A DNA stretch of 64,000 bases, taken from Lachnospiraceae bacterium (GTDB taxonomy: Bacteria; Bacillota; Clostridia; Lachnospirales; Lachnospiraceae). The notes below the pieces were generated by a model that made no database searches, was not told the origin of the DNA, and saw nothing but the letters and a program-made list of their open reading frames with translations. A program made the translations under genes and the position numbers. This document shows positions 16,571 through 25,252 of the stretch, one piece after another (the first letter of the stretch is position 1; the number at the start of each line of letters is the position of its first letter). The stretch spans positions 1 through 64,000 of the forward strand of contig JALFLW010000010.1 in NCBI GenBank assembly GCA_022774505.1, in the 5' to 3' direction.

Positions 16571-17155
16571 ATGGAGAATGAAAACACATTTTTTGCCATG
16601 ATGGCGAGGATGAAATTTATTAACAGGTGGGCATTGATGCGCAATTCCTATGAAGAAAATATCAGTGAACATTCCATGGAGGTAGCGATGCTTGCCCATG
16701 CACTGGCGATTCTTGGAAACAGGCGGCTGGGGAGAAACTATCAGGCGGAAAGGATAGCCATGATCGGTCTGTATCACGATTGTACAGAGATCATCACGGG
16801 GGACATGCCGACACCGATCAAATACAAAAATGACAAAATACAGGAAGCGTATAAGGAGATTGAGGAAGGGGCAGCGAAGAGGCTTTTACAGAGGCTGCCG
16901 GAGGATCTTCGGGAAGCTTATGAGCCATATCTGTTAGAAAACAAACTGACAGAAGAGGAAAGGCGTATCGTGAAGGCGGCAGATAAGCTGTCAGCTCTTA
17001 TCAAGTGTATTGAAGAACAAAAGGCAGGCAATCAGGAGTTCCTGAAGGCAAAGGAAACTTTGCAGAAAGCAGTGGAGGAAATGAAATGTCCGGAGGCGGA
17101 TATATTCTGCAGAGAGTTTCTGCCACATTATTATAAGACTTTGGATGAATTGTAG
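16571..17155 (+). CDS. HD-domain 5'-deoxynucleotidase, YfbR-like
   Basis: YfbR enzymes dephosphorylate deoxyribonucleoside 5'-monophosphates with a metal bound by an HD domain. The 194-residue protein has the family start (FFAMMARMKFINRWALMRN), the first His in ENISEHSMEVAMLAH, the HD pair in GLYHDCTEIITGDMPTPIKY, and the late Asp in VKAADKLSALIKCIEEQ. Length and motif order match the E. coli protein closely. The start at 16571 follows GGGAGGAT; an ATG seven codons upstream lies before that site. A role in nucleotide pool cleaning fits its place after uvrA, but the link may be only positional. Confidence 0.88.
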   Translation: MENENTFFAMMARMKFINRWALMRNSYEENISEHSMEVAMLAHALAILGNRRLGRNYQAERIAMIGLYHDCTEIITGDMPTPIKYKNDKIQEAYKEIEEGAAKRLLQRLPEDLREAYEPYLLENKLTEEERRIVKAADKLSALIKCIEEQKAGNQEFLKAKETLQKAVEEMKCPEADIFCREFLPHYYKTLDEL

Positions 17156-17156
17156 G

Positions 17157-17185
17157 TTGCGGTATCCTCCGGTGTATGCTAAAAT
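17157..17185 (+). promoter_or_regulatory. Promoter of the methyltransferase gene
   Basis: TTGCGG (17157-17162) and TAAAAT (17180-17185) are 17 bases apart. Transcription would begin near 17192, at the edge of the palindrome at 17195-17212. Confidence 0.5.
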
Positions 17186-17194
17186 TATATTAAC

Positions 17195-17212
17195 TATCTG
17201 AAATTTCAGATA
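17195..17212. promoter_or_regulatory. Perfect 18-bp palindrome just downstream of a promoter, possible operator
   Basis: TATCTGAAATTTCAGATA is a perfect inverted repeat at the predicted transcription start of the methyltransferase gene. No T-run follows, so it is not a terminator. Its place fits a repressor operator; no regulator can be named. Confidence 0.4.
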
Positions 17213-17242
17213 CAACAGCGACAGTGAGTGGAGACGAAGAAC

Positions 17243-18013
17243 ATGAATGATAAGTCATATAATGAAAATGCCTATAACGGATTTGCTTATTGTTACGATT
17301 TATTTATGGATAATATTCCCTATGACATGTGGGCGGAATATCTTGACGGCATTTTAAAGGAATATGGTATCGGACACGATGGTACACTGCTGGAGCTGGG
17401 CTGTGGTACGGGAAGTATGACAGAGCACATGGTATCAAAGGGATATCAGGATATCATCGGACTTGACAGCTCCGAAGATATGCTGATGATGGCTGAAGAG
17501 AAGAATATTCCGGGGGTACTTTTGATCCGGCAGGATATGAGAGAGCTGGAATTGCTTGGAGAGGTTGATGCCGCCTATTGTGTGTGCGATGGAATAAATT
17601 ATTTACTGGAACCACAGGATCTGCAGAAGGTGTTTGCACGGGTAAAGCACTTTCTGAAAGCCGGTGGTGTTTTTGTATTTGACATGAAAACAGAATATTT
17701 TTATAAGGATGTACTCGGAAACCGGATGATTGCAGAGAATAGAGAGGATGCCAGTTTTTTATGGGAAAATGAATATCACCGGGAAACGGGGATCAATGAG
17801 TATCTTTTGACAGTATATCAGCTGGAGGATGAAGAGAAAGATCTGTTTTCGCGGTGTGATGAGTTACATTATCAGAGGGCGTATGAGCCGGAGGCAGTGT
17901 GCCGGCTGCTTAAAGAAGCCGGACTGGAATGTGTTCAGGTATATAAAGCCTTTACAAAAAAACAGCCTGATCCGCATACGGAAAGGGTATATTTTATAGC
18001 AGTGAACCGATGA
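17243..18013 (+). CDS. Class I SAM-dependent methyltransferase, substrate unknown
   Basis: The 256-residue protein has the Rossmann SAM-binding signature LLELGCGTGSMTEHM (motif I, about residue 52), IGLDSSEDMLMMA (motif II) and VDAAYCVCDGINYL (motif IV region). The N-terminal YNGFAYCYDLFMDNIPYDMWAEYL is typical of small-molecule or tRNA-type methyltransferases common in Firmicutes. I cannot name the substrate. A GTG five codons upstream is also open, but GGAG lies 9 bases before the ATG at 17243. It lies 40 bases before hslO, likely in one transcript with it. Confidence 0.82.
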   Translation: MNDKSYNENAYNGFAYCYDLFMDNIPYDMWAEYLDGILKEYGIGHDGTLLELGCGTGSMTEHMVSKGYQDIIGLDSSEDMLMMAEEKNIPGVLLIRQDMRELELLGEVDAAYCVCDGINYLLEPQDLQKVFARVKHFLKAGGVFVFDMKTEYFYKDVLGNRMIAENREDASFLWENEYHRETGINEYLLTVYQLEDEEKDLFSRCDELHYQRAYEPEAVCRLLKEAGLECVQVYKAFTKKQPDPHTERVYFIAVNR

Positions 18014-18053
18014 TTCCGGAAGCTGGCCGAATAAATGACAGGAGAGAGAGATT

Positions 18054-18932
18054 ATGGCAGAAAATAAAGATTATATTGTAAGAGCAACAGCAGCCCGGCA
18101 GCAGCTTAGGGTATTTGCCTGCACAACAGGCGGCCTGGCAGAGGAGGCGAGAAAAATTCATGATCTGAGTCCGGTTGCGGCAGCAGCTCTGGGGCGTCTT
18201 CTTACAGCCGGCAGTATGATGGGATGTATGATGAAAGGCGAAAAGGATGTACTGACACTGCAGATCGAGTGTGGAGGACCGATCGGAGGAATTACAGTGA
18301 CGGCAGATTCCGCTGCAAATGTCAAAGGATATGTGAAAAATCCACAGGTAATGCTGCCACCAAACAGTAAAGGGAAACTGGATGTTTCCGGTGCGGTAGG
18401 ACCGGGATTTTTGAATGTTATACGTGATATCGGTTTAAAAGAGCCTTACAATGGTCAGACACATCTGGTATCCGGAGAAATTGCAGAGGATCTCACCTAT
18501 TATTATGCAGCAAGTGAGCAGATTCCTTCTTCTGTTGGACTGGGTGTCCTGATGGAGAAAGATAATCATGTAAAGCAGGCGGGCGGATTTATCATTCAGG
18601 TTATGCCAAATGCAGATGATGCTGTGATCGACCGCCTTGAGAAAAGACTAGGCGAGATTGATTCTGTGACAAAGCTGTTGGAACAGGGAATGACTCCGGA
18701 GGACATTATACGGTATCTGATGGATGGGATGGACATTGATTTTCTGGATACGATCCCGACAGTGTATCATTGCAACTGCTCCAGAGAACGTGTTTCAAGA
18801 GCGATTGCCAGTATAGGCAGAAAAGATCTGGAGGAAATGATAAACGATGGTGAGCCGGTAGAAGTCGTATGTGATTTCTGTGGTTCTCATTATAAATTTG
18901 ATACAGAGGACTTAAAGCGGATGATAAGATAA
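18054..18932 (+). CDS. hslO: Redox-regulated holdase chaperone Hsp33
   Basis: Hsp33 is held inactive by a zinc site and becomes a holdase when its cysteines are oxidised. The 292-residue protein carries the C-terminal zinc ligands in YHCNCSRERV (CxC) and VVCDFCGSHY (CxxC), with the N-terminal core motifs DLSPVAAAALGRLLTAG and LQIECGGPIGGI. The start follows AGGAGAGAGA. The gene comes 40 bases after the methyltransferase and 15 bases before the wall hydrolase gene. In an anaerobe it would protect proteins during oxygen exposure. Confidence 0.95.
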   Translation: MAENKDYIVRATAARQQLRVFACTTGGLAEEARKIHDLSPVAAAALGRLLTAGSMMGCMMKGEKDVLTLQIECGGPIGGITVTADSAANVKGYVKNPQVMLPPNSKGKLDVSGAVGPGFLNVIRDIGLKEPYNGQTHLVSGEIAEDLTYYYAASEQIPSSVGLGVLMEKDNHVKQAGGFIIQVMPNADDAVIDRLEKRLGEIDSVTKLLEQGMTPEDIIRYLMDGMDIDFLDTIPTVYHCNCSRERVSRAIASIGRKDLEEMINDGEPVEVVCDFCGSHYKFDTEDLKRMIR

Positions 18933-18947
18933 GAAATGAGGGAGAAA

Positions 18948-21233
18948 ATGGGCACAAAGATAAAAAAAGGACTGATCGCTGCCGGGATTTTCATACTGGG
19001 CATTGCAGGCTTTTGTAAACTTCAACAGCTGGGTGATACCACCTATGCAACAGCTGTGGGTACTGTTCGTACAGGAAAAACTCTGAATGTCCGCAAAGGA
19101 CCGGGAACGAAATATTCATGTCTGAAAAGCGGAAGTACAAAGGTGAGCCTCAAGAATAAAGAAGAGGTTACTATTTTGGCCAGAAACAGTAAATGGTATA
19201 AAATCCGGTTCAAGCGTAAAACCCAAAAGCTTATCGGATATGTTCCGATGAAAAATCTGTCAGTAATGAGTGGGGATATGAACTCAGAAGTGTCCGGCCG
19301 TGCATATCCGTCTGCTGTTCTGGTAAGAAGCAGGGCAGTCCGGAGTGGTGCTTTAATGCGGGTGGATGGTGCTGCGGTTCGTCTGTCCAAAAACAAAAAG
19401 GTGCGCATTTTGTCGGAGTCCGTTATATACGGAGTGAAATATTACAAGATTGCATTTTCCTATAGCGGAGAACAAAAAGAAGGATATGTTCTGGCTGATT
19501 CCATCAAGGCGGACTATAATTCAGCAATTCCGGGACTGATATCGACTTCAAGACAGGTGACATTGAAAAAGAAAGCAGGATCTACCCAGCCGGTTATTGT
19601 GAATGGATCGGCATTTTCCATGAAAAACGGGACAGAGGTCTTAATGCTTTCAGAAAAGATCATATCCGGTGTGAAATATATCTGCGTGGATGTTAATTAC
19701 AATAAAAAAACATATCGGGGTTATGTAACATCAAACCTTGTCCGTTTTCAGACGATCCGGGTAGAGCAGGTGGTAAACGGAGAGCAGGAAAATCTCTTCG
19801 TCGAAAAGACAACTCCTGCACCGACAGCTACAGTCGTTCCGGAGGAAAAAACAAAGTCCACGGATAAACCAACAAATGATACGGATAATGTATCATCCGG
19901 AACATCATCAGACACAGCGGTTGATACCTCGTCAATGACAGCCAAAGAGTTTAAGAAGGAAATGGTAAAGCAGGGATTCCCTAGCAGTTACATTGCTGTA
20001 CTTCAGACTCTGCATAAGAAATATCCTAAGTGGAGATTTAAGGCTTATCAGACGGGAATTGATTGGTCTACTGCTGTAGATAATGAGAATAAGGTTGGTT
20101 TAAATCTGCTTCCAAACAGTAAATCATCCGATTGGAAATCTCAGGCGGAGGGTGCTTACAATGCATCAACCGGTACATATATCCCATTTGACGGATCAAC
20201 CTGGGTAACTGCTTCGGAAAAGGCAGTAAAATATTATATGGATCCAAGAAACTTCCTGAATGAAACGAATATATTCCAGTTTGAAAGTCTGGAATATCAG
20301 AAGGGCGTACAAAACCAGAGTGGTGTGGAGAATGTCCTGAAAAATACAGCGATGTATAAAGCGACATATGAATACACCGGTGATTCCGGAAAGAGTACGA
20401 CGACTACATATTCCAAGACATTTATGGATGCAGCAGCATTATCGGGAGTCAGCCCGTATCATCTTGCTTCAAGAGTGAAGCAGGAGGTTGTAACCGGACC
20501 GACAACGATGAGTTCTTCTGTATCCGGCACGGTCAGGGGATTTGAAGGAATCTACAATTTCTACAATATAGGAGCTAATAACAGTACCAAGGCCGGGGGA
20601 GCTGTAGCTAACGGACTTTCCTGGGCAAACAAGGATACTACTTACATGAGGCCGTGGACGAATAAGTACAAGGCGATCGTCGGTGGTGCCCAGTATCTGG
20701 GAAGCAACTATATTAATCTGGGACAAAACACATTATATCTGCAGAAGTTTAATGTGACAGGTAAAAATACATATGATCATCAGTACATGTCTAATGTCGA
20801 GGCACCATGGAGCGAATCCATCAAGACTTCACAGGCGTATGGATCAGACAAAGCAAATATGAGCCTGGTGTTCTCAATACCGGTATATTCCGGCATGCCG
20901 GCAACAGCCTGTCCTGTTCCGTCAGGTGAACAAAAGTCAGTCAGTACAGTAAGTTCAAATAATTATCTGAAGACATTATCAGTTGAAGGATATTCCTTTA
21001 ATTCTCCCTTTAAAAAAGGAGATGATGGTCATATCACATATAATGTCAAAGTGAAAAAAAAGGAAAAGGCGATCCGTATCGATGCAAGTCCGGTCAGCAG
21101 TTCCGCAAAAGTGTCCGGCAATGGCAAAAAAAGCTTTACAAAAAAGAAAAAAACAAAAACCTATGTAGTAAAGGTGAAGGCACAAAGTGGTGCTGTCAGG
21201 AAATATAAAATAAAAGTAAAACGTCAAAAATAA
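18948..21233 (+). CDS. Secreted LytG-like glucosaminidase with SH3 repeats and a cadherin-like C-terminal domain
   Basis: A signal peptide or anchor (hydrophobic residues about 8-25) is followed by three bacterial SH3-like repeats; the first has TLNVRKGPGTKYSCL. A Thr/Ser/Pro-rich linker (about 285-335) leads to a glucosaminidase-type catalytic region (about 335-640) with the segments KYPKWRFKAYQTGIDW, YYMDPRNFLNETNIFQFESL, SPYHLASRVKQE and FYNIGANNS, where the Glu of VKQE is a candidate catalytic residue. The end (about 670-760) matches a cadherin-like beta-sandwich (LKTLSVEGYSFNSPF, then YVVKVKAQSGAVRKYKIKVK). The enzyme would cut peptidoglycan glycan strands outside the cell. I chose the start at 18948 because GAGGGAG lies between it and the ATG at 18936. 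761 residues. Confidence 0.82.
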   Translation: MGTKIKKGLIAAGIFILGIAGFCKLQQLGDTTYATAVGTVRTGKTLNVRKGPGTKYSCLKSGSTKVSLKNKEEVTILARNSKWYKIRFKRKTQKLIGYVPMKNLSVMSGDMNSEVSGRAYPSAVLVRSRAVRSGALMRVDGAAVRLSKNKKVRILSESVIYGVKYYKIAFSYSGEQKEGYVLADSIKADYNSAIPGLISTSRQVTLKKKAGSTQPVIVNGSAFSMKNGTEVLMLSEKIISGVKYICVDVNYNKKTYRGYVTSNLVRFQTIRVEQVVNGEQENLFVEKTTPAPTATVVPEEKTKSTDKPTNDTDNVSSGTSSDTAVDTSSMTAKEFKKEMVKQGFPSSYIAVLQTLHKKYPKWRFKAYQTGIDWSTAVDNENKVGLNLLPNSKSSDWKSQAEGAYNASTGTYIPFDGSTWVTASEKAVKYYMDPRNFLNETNIFQFESLEYQKGVQNQSGVENVLKNTAMYKATYEYTGDSGKSTTTTYSKTFMDAAALSGVSPYHLASRVKQEVVTGPTTMSSSVSGTVRGFEGIYNFYNIGANNSTKAGGAVANGLSWANKDTTYMRPWTNKYKAIVGGAQYLGSNYINLGQNTLYLQKFNVTGKNTYDHQYMSNVEAPWSESIKTSQAYGSDKANMSLVFSIPVYSGMPATACPVPSGEQKSVSTVSSNNYLKTLSVEGYSFNSPFKKGDDGHITYNVKVKKKEKAIRIDASPVSSSAKVSGNGKKSFTKKKKTKTYVVKVKAQSGAVRKYKIKVKRQK

Positions 21234-21330
21234 CAGTACCGGTTAAGCGGGAAAATATTTCCTGTTTCCGGTGCCGTATGGCAGTTCGATCGGTAAGGTA
21301 GAAAAGAAGGAAACGGTGGGGAGAGTGACA

Positions 21331-22293
21331 ATGAGTGACAGAATCCGTAAATGGTTAGTGTTGACAATGTTATTCCTTGCCGGGTGGCTTTGGAATGGTA
21401 ATTATGTTCAGGGAGCCATGGCACAGATATCTATACAGAAATCATCGGATGTGATCGTAAAGGGAGATATTTTCTACATTGTGGTTACAGTGGCTTCGGA
21501 TGAGGAAATGACCGGTTTTGAAGGATATTTTTCTTATGATCAGGATATTATGAAATATATTACCGGTGGCAGTGTGGCAAGCGGTAATGATAATGAGATC
21601 CATATCAAAGATCTTGACCGGGAGCAGGGTACAAAGAAAATAAAATATTCCCTGCAGTTTCGGGCAAGAAAAAAAGGTGAAAGTAATGTGGGTCTGAAGA
21701 GAGGATATCATATTTCCACAGATGATGAGGACACGAAATTTTCTGTGGGGACTGCATCCGTAAATGTGCAGGTCATTTCCCAAAAAGAGTATGAGAAAAC
21801 AATGCCGCAACAGACAGGAGAGACTGAAAATGCACAGGATATTTCAGAAATTCCGGAGGAAGCTTCTCCTGAGGCTGCGTCAGATGTGCCGGAGAAAACA
21901 GATATTTTTGCCGCGTCAGCTGTACCACAGACAACCTGCCCCACAGAAGATGTGCAGAAACCGAAAAATATAGTATCAGAAACGAAAGAACCTGATGTTT
22001 CTGATACTGTACAGGAACAACCGGAAAAAAAGGGGCTGACCAGGGGAACCTGTCTTGTGATCATATGTCTGGCACTGATCGGGCTGGGAATGGTATTGAT
22101 ACTGCTGGCAGGTGTTTTACGGTCGAAAGAGGAGTACATGGAAATAGAGGATTTTTCTGAGAGTGAGGAAGATCAGGATACCGGTGAGATTGATAACGGA
22201 AAGAAAGTGGCAGATCAGGAGATACAGATACAGGATCTGCAAGAAATAGAAAAGCGGCTGGAGGAAAAACGCCGCTGGCTGAGAAAAGAGTAG
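21331..22293 (+). CDS. Membrane-anchored protein with an extracellular cohesin-like domain
   Basis: The 320-residue protein has an N-terminal signal segment (about 7-30), then a domain of about 130 residues with the cohesin pattern (DVIVKGDIFYIVVTVAS, GFEGYFSYDQDIMKYITGG, YSLQFRARKKGESNVGL, SVGTASVNVQV), an acidic linker rich in Pro, Glu and Ser, one membrane helix (about 236-262, LVIICLALIGLGMVLILLAG) and a charged coiled-coil tail (EIEKRLEEKRRWLRKE) in the cytoplasm. The start at 21331 follows GGGGAG. Cohesins bind dockerins in cellulosomes, but many stand-alone cohesin-like domains do not; no dockerin protein is visible here. It lies between the wall hydrolase and clpC, all on one strand, so a cell-surface role is likely. 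Confidence 0.75.
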   Translation: MSDRIRKWLVLTMLFLAGWLWNGNYVQGAMAQISIQKSSDVIVKGDIFYIVVTVASDEEMTGFEGYFSYDQDIMKYITGGSVASGNDNEIHIKDLDREQGTKKIKYSLQFRARKKGESNVGLKRGYHISTDDEDTKFSVGTASVNVQVISQKEYEKTMPQQTGETENAQDISEIPEEASPEAASDVPEKTDIFAASAVPQTTCPTEDVQKPKNIVSETKEPDVSDTVQEQPEKKGLTRGTCLVIICLALIGLGMVLILLAGVLRSKEEYMEIEDFSESEEDQDTGEIDNGKKVADQEIQIQDLQEIEKRLEEKRRWLRKE

Positions 22294-22308
22294 CAGGAGG
22301 AAGAGACG

Positions 22309-24753
22309 ATGCAAGACCGTTTTACAAAAAAAGCAAGGAAAGTGCTGAAGGATGCAGAAAAAGCAGCGAGAGAGTTAGGACATAATTATGTCGGGACAGA
22401 ACATCTTCTGGTTGCATTGATCCGCAATTCCGGTGTGGCAGCGGAGGTGCTTCGGGCAAATGGTGTGGAAGAACAGAAAATACTCGATTTGATCGATGAA
22501 ACTATAGCAGCACCGGAAAGCAACGTATTGGTGGCTGATGAGGGACATTTTACCCCTCGGACACAAAAGATCCTTGATGCGGCACAGGCAGAAGCTGAAA
22601 AGATGGGAATATCTGAGGCAGGTACCGAGCATTTGCTGATAGCGATGCTGAAGGAGACCGACTGCATTGCTGTCAGACTGCTGAATACAAAGGGGATTAA
22701 TGTACAGAAGCTGTATGTCGATGCATTGACAGCATCCGGGCAGGATATGAATACGGCCAAAAATGAATATATGAAACAGAAAAGCCGTAAGAATAAATCA
22801 ACAACACCTATTTTGGATCAATACAGCAGGGATCTGACAGCACTGGCAAGAGAGGGCAAGCTGGATCCGGTTATCGGAAGAGAGCGGGAGATTGAGAGGA
22901 TCGTGCAGATCCTCAGCCGTCGTACCAAAAATAACCCGTGTCTGATAGGAGAGCCGGGAGTCGGCAAGACAGCAGTTGTTGAAGGGCTTGCTGAAAAGAT
23001 CATTCAGGAGGATGTACCGGAACTGCTTTATAATAAGCGTGTGCTGACTCTGGATCTGTCAGGGATGGTGGCCGGTTCCAAATACCGCGGTGAATTTGAA
23101 GAGCGGATCAAGCGTTCCTTAAAAGAGGTAATGCAGAGCGGAAACATTTTATTATTTATAGATGAGATCCATACGATCATAGGTGCCGGAGGTGCAGAAG
23201 GGGCTATTGATGCAGCCAATATATTAAAACCTTCTCTTGCACGAGGAGAGATCCAGCTTATCGGTGCCACAACAAGAGAAGAATACCGCAAATATATCGA
23301 AAAGGATGCTGCGCTGGAACGTCGTTTCCAGTCGGTTGTAGTGGAAGAACCGACGGAGGAGGAAGCGATTGCGATCCTCCGGGGGCTGGCCCCGAGATAT
23401 GAGGAGCATCATCATGTGAAACTGACAGAAGGAGCCATTACGGGAGCCGTAAGGCTGGCTTCCCGTTATGTAAATGACCGTTTCCTTCCGGATAAAGCGA
23501 TTGATGCAGTGGATGAAGCATGTGCAAGGGCAGGGCTGAAGCGGTATATGATATCCCCTGAACTGCGTGGTCTGGAAGAAGAACAGGTACAGCTTGAAAA
23601 GGAAAAAGAGCAGGCAATTCGTGAAAAGGAATATGCTCAGGCCGGTGAGATTAAACGCAGGCAGGAAAAGCTGGACAAAAAAATCGCAAAGATCCGTGAA
23701 AATCGGGAAAAAACGAAAGAACAAAACGATCTGCAGGTTACAGAAAATGAAATTGCAGCAGTTATCGCAGATTGGACTAAAATTCCTGTACAGCAGCTTC
23801 AGGAGGAAGAGATGGAGAGGCTGAGACATTTGGAGGATATCCTTCATGAGAGAGTCGTGGGGCAGGAGGAGGCCGTATCGGCCGTATCAAAGGCTGTAAG
23901 GAGAGGCCGGGTTGGATTAAAAGACCCAAGACGCCCGATTGGTTCATTTTTGTTTTTGGGACCGACAGGAGTTGGAAAGACAGAGCTGTCCAAGGCACTG
24001 GCAGAGGCAGTATTTGGCAAGGAAAATGATATTATCCGTGTAGACATGTCAGAATATATGGAGAAGCACAGTGTATCCAAAATGATTGGTTCACCGCCGG
24101 GATATGTAGGCTATGAGGACGGAGGACAGTTAAGCGAAAAGGTACGCCGCCATCCATATTCTGTTGTATTGTTTGACGAGATAGAAAAAGCACATAGCGA
24201 TGTATTTAATATCCTTCTGCAGATTCTGGAGGATGGCCATGTGACAGACGCACAGGGACGTAAGGTCAGTTTCAAAAATACGATCATTATCATGACATCA
24301 AATGCAGGTGCACAGAGGATCATAGAGCCGAGACATCTTGGATTTGGTATGCAGGAAAATGCCGAGGCGGATTATCATAAGATGAAGGATAGTGTCATGG
24401 AGGAGGTCAAAAAGATCTTCAAACCGGAATTTATCAATCGTATTGATGAGATCCTTGTATTCCATACACTGACACAGGAAAATATCCGTCAGATCGTCAG
24501 GATCATGTTGGATACTTTGAACAAACGCACGACAGCACAGATGAATCTTTCTCTGGAGGTGACAGATGAGGCGGTAGCACATCTGGCCAAAAGTGGTTTT
24601 GACAAGAGCTACGGAGCACGTCCGGTGCGCAGAGCGATCCAGACACAGTTAGAGGATGAGCTGGCAGATGCGTTGCTAAATGGCAGGATAGAGGCCGGAG
24701 ACAGAGTGAAGGTTGACTGCGAGCAGGAAAAGATTGTATTTACCAAACTTTAA
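22309..24753 (+). CDS. clpC: AAA+ protease ATPase ClpC
   Basis: ClpC unfolds substrates for ClpP. The 814-residue protein has the double Clp N-domain ([20 protein letters not shown] and the repeat [17 protein letters not shown]), AAA+ module 1 (Walker [14 protein letters not shown], Walker [17 protein letters not shown]), the middle region with a UVR-like motif ([18 protein letters not shown]), and module 2 (Walker [15 protein letters not shown], Walker [15 protein letters not shown], ClpP-loop region between). The UVR motif distinguishes ClpC from ClpA and ClpB. The usual ctsR, mcsA and mcsB neighbours are absent; it begins 15 bases after the cohesin-like gene with a GGAGG site. No CtsR operator is apparent nearby. 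Confidence 0.95.
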   Translation: MQDRFTKKARKVLKDAEKAARELGHNYVGTEHLLVALIRNSGVAAEVLRANGVEEQKILDLIDETIAAPESNVLVADEGHFTPRTQKILDAAQAEAEKMGISEAGTEHLLIAMLKETDCIAVRLLNTKGINVQKLYVDALTASGQDMNTAKNEYMKQKSRKNKSTTPILDQYSRDLTALAREGKLDPVIGREREIERIVQILSRRTKNNPCLIGEPGVGKTAVVEGLAEKIIQEDVPELLYNKRVLTLDLSGMVAGSKYRGEFEERIKRSLKEVMQSGNILLFIDEIHTIIGAGGAEGAIDAANILKPSLARGEIQLIGATTREEYRKYIEKDAALERRFQSVVVEEPTEEEAIAILRGLAPRYEEHHHVKLTEGAITGAVRLASRYVNDRFLPDKAIDAVDEACARAGLKRYMISPELRGLEEEQVQLEKEKEQAIREKEYAQAGEIKRRQEKLDKKIAKIRENREKTKEQNDLQVTENEIAAVIADWTKIPVQQLQEEEMERLRHLEDILHERVVGQEEAVSAVSKAVRRGRVGLKDPRRPIGSFLFLGPTGVGKTELSKALAEAVFGKENDIIRVDMSEYMEKHSVSKMIGSPPGYVGYEDGGQLSEKVRRHPYSVVLFDEIEKAHSDVFNILLQILEDGHVTDAQGRKVSFKNTIIIMTSNAGAQRIIEPRHLGFGMQENAEADYHKMKDSVMEEVKKIFKPEFINRIDEILVFHTLTQENIRQIVRIMLDTLNKRTTAQMNLSLEVTDEAVAHLAKSGFDKSYGARPVRRAIQTQLEDELADALLNGRIEAGDRVKVDCEQEKIVFTKL

Positions 24754-24835
24754 TAATAGAAAAAGTAGAAAAAAAAACTGGTTTATGGTATGCTAATCAT
24801 ACGATAAAAGCATAAAATACGGGAGGATAATAAAA

Positions 24836-25249
24836 ATGGCAGTGATTAAAGAATTGATCCGCAAGGAGGCAGACGGAACGCTCAGCTTTGGTAATTTCGA
24901 CTTTGATACCAAGCAGAAAAAATCTGACTTTGAGTATGAGGGAGATCTGTATAAGATAAAGACCTTCAAAGAGATTACGAAACTGGAAAAGAATGGAATG
25001 TTTGTTTACGAATCTGTGCCGGGAACTGTTGTAACCAACATGAAGAGCACAGAAACAGAGGTAGAATTCAAGGTAGAAGGATGGGAGGATTCTTCAATCA
25101 CATTGGAACTGGAGCCGGAGACAGAATACAAGGTGCTGGTAGACGGTATTGATGTAGGCAGGATGAAAACAAATCTGGGTGGCAAGCTGAATGTCAGTGT
25201 GGAGCTTAATCAGGGACAGATATCTCAGATTAAGGTGAAGAAATTATAA
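24836..25249 (+). CDS. Small conserved protein of unknown function
   Basis: The 137-residue product is acidic and rich in beta-strand-like alternation (GTLSFGNFDFDTKQKKSDFEY, VEFKVEGWEDSSITLELEPE, KLNVSVELNQGQISQIKVKKL in parts), with no signal peptide, membrane helix or catalytic motif. I recall similar small proteins from Lachnospiraceae, sometimes labelled endosialidase in automatic annotation, but nothing in the sequence supports that activity. It starts after GGGAGGAT and ends four bases before radA, so the two are probably co-transcribed. A structural or ligand-binding role is possible. Confidence 0.75.
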   Translation: MAVIKELIRKEADGTLSFGNFDFDTKQKKSDFEYEGDLYKIKTFKEITKLEKNGMFVYESVPGTVVTNMKSTETEVEFKVEGWEDSSITLELEPETEYKVLVDGIDVGRMKTNLGGKLNVSVELNQGQISQIKVKKL

Positions 25250-25252
25250 TAT

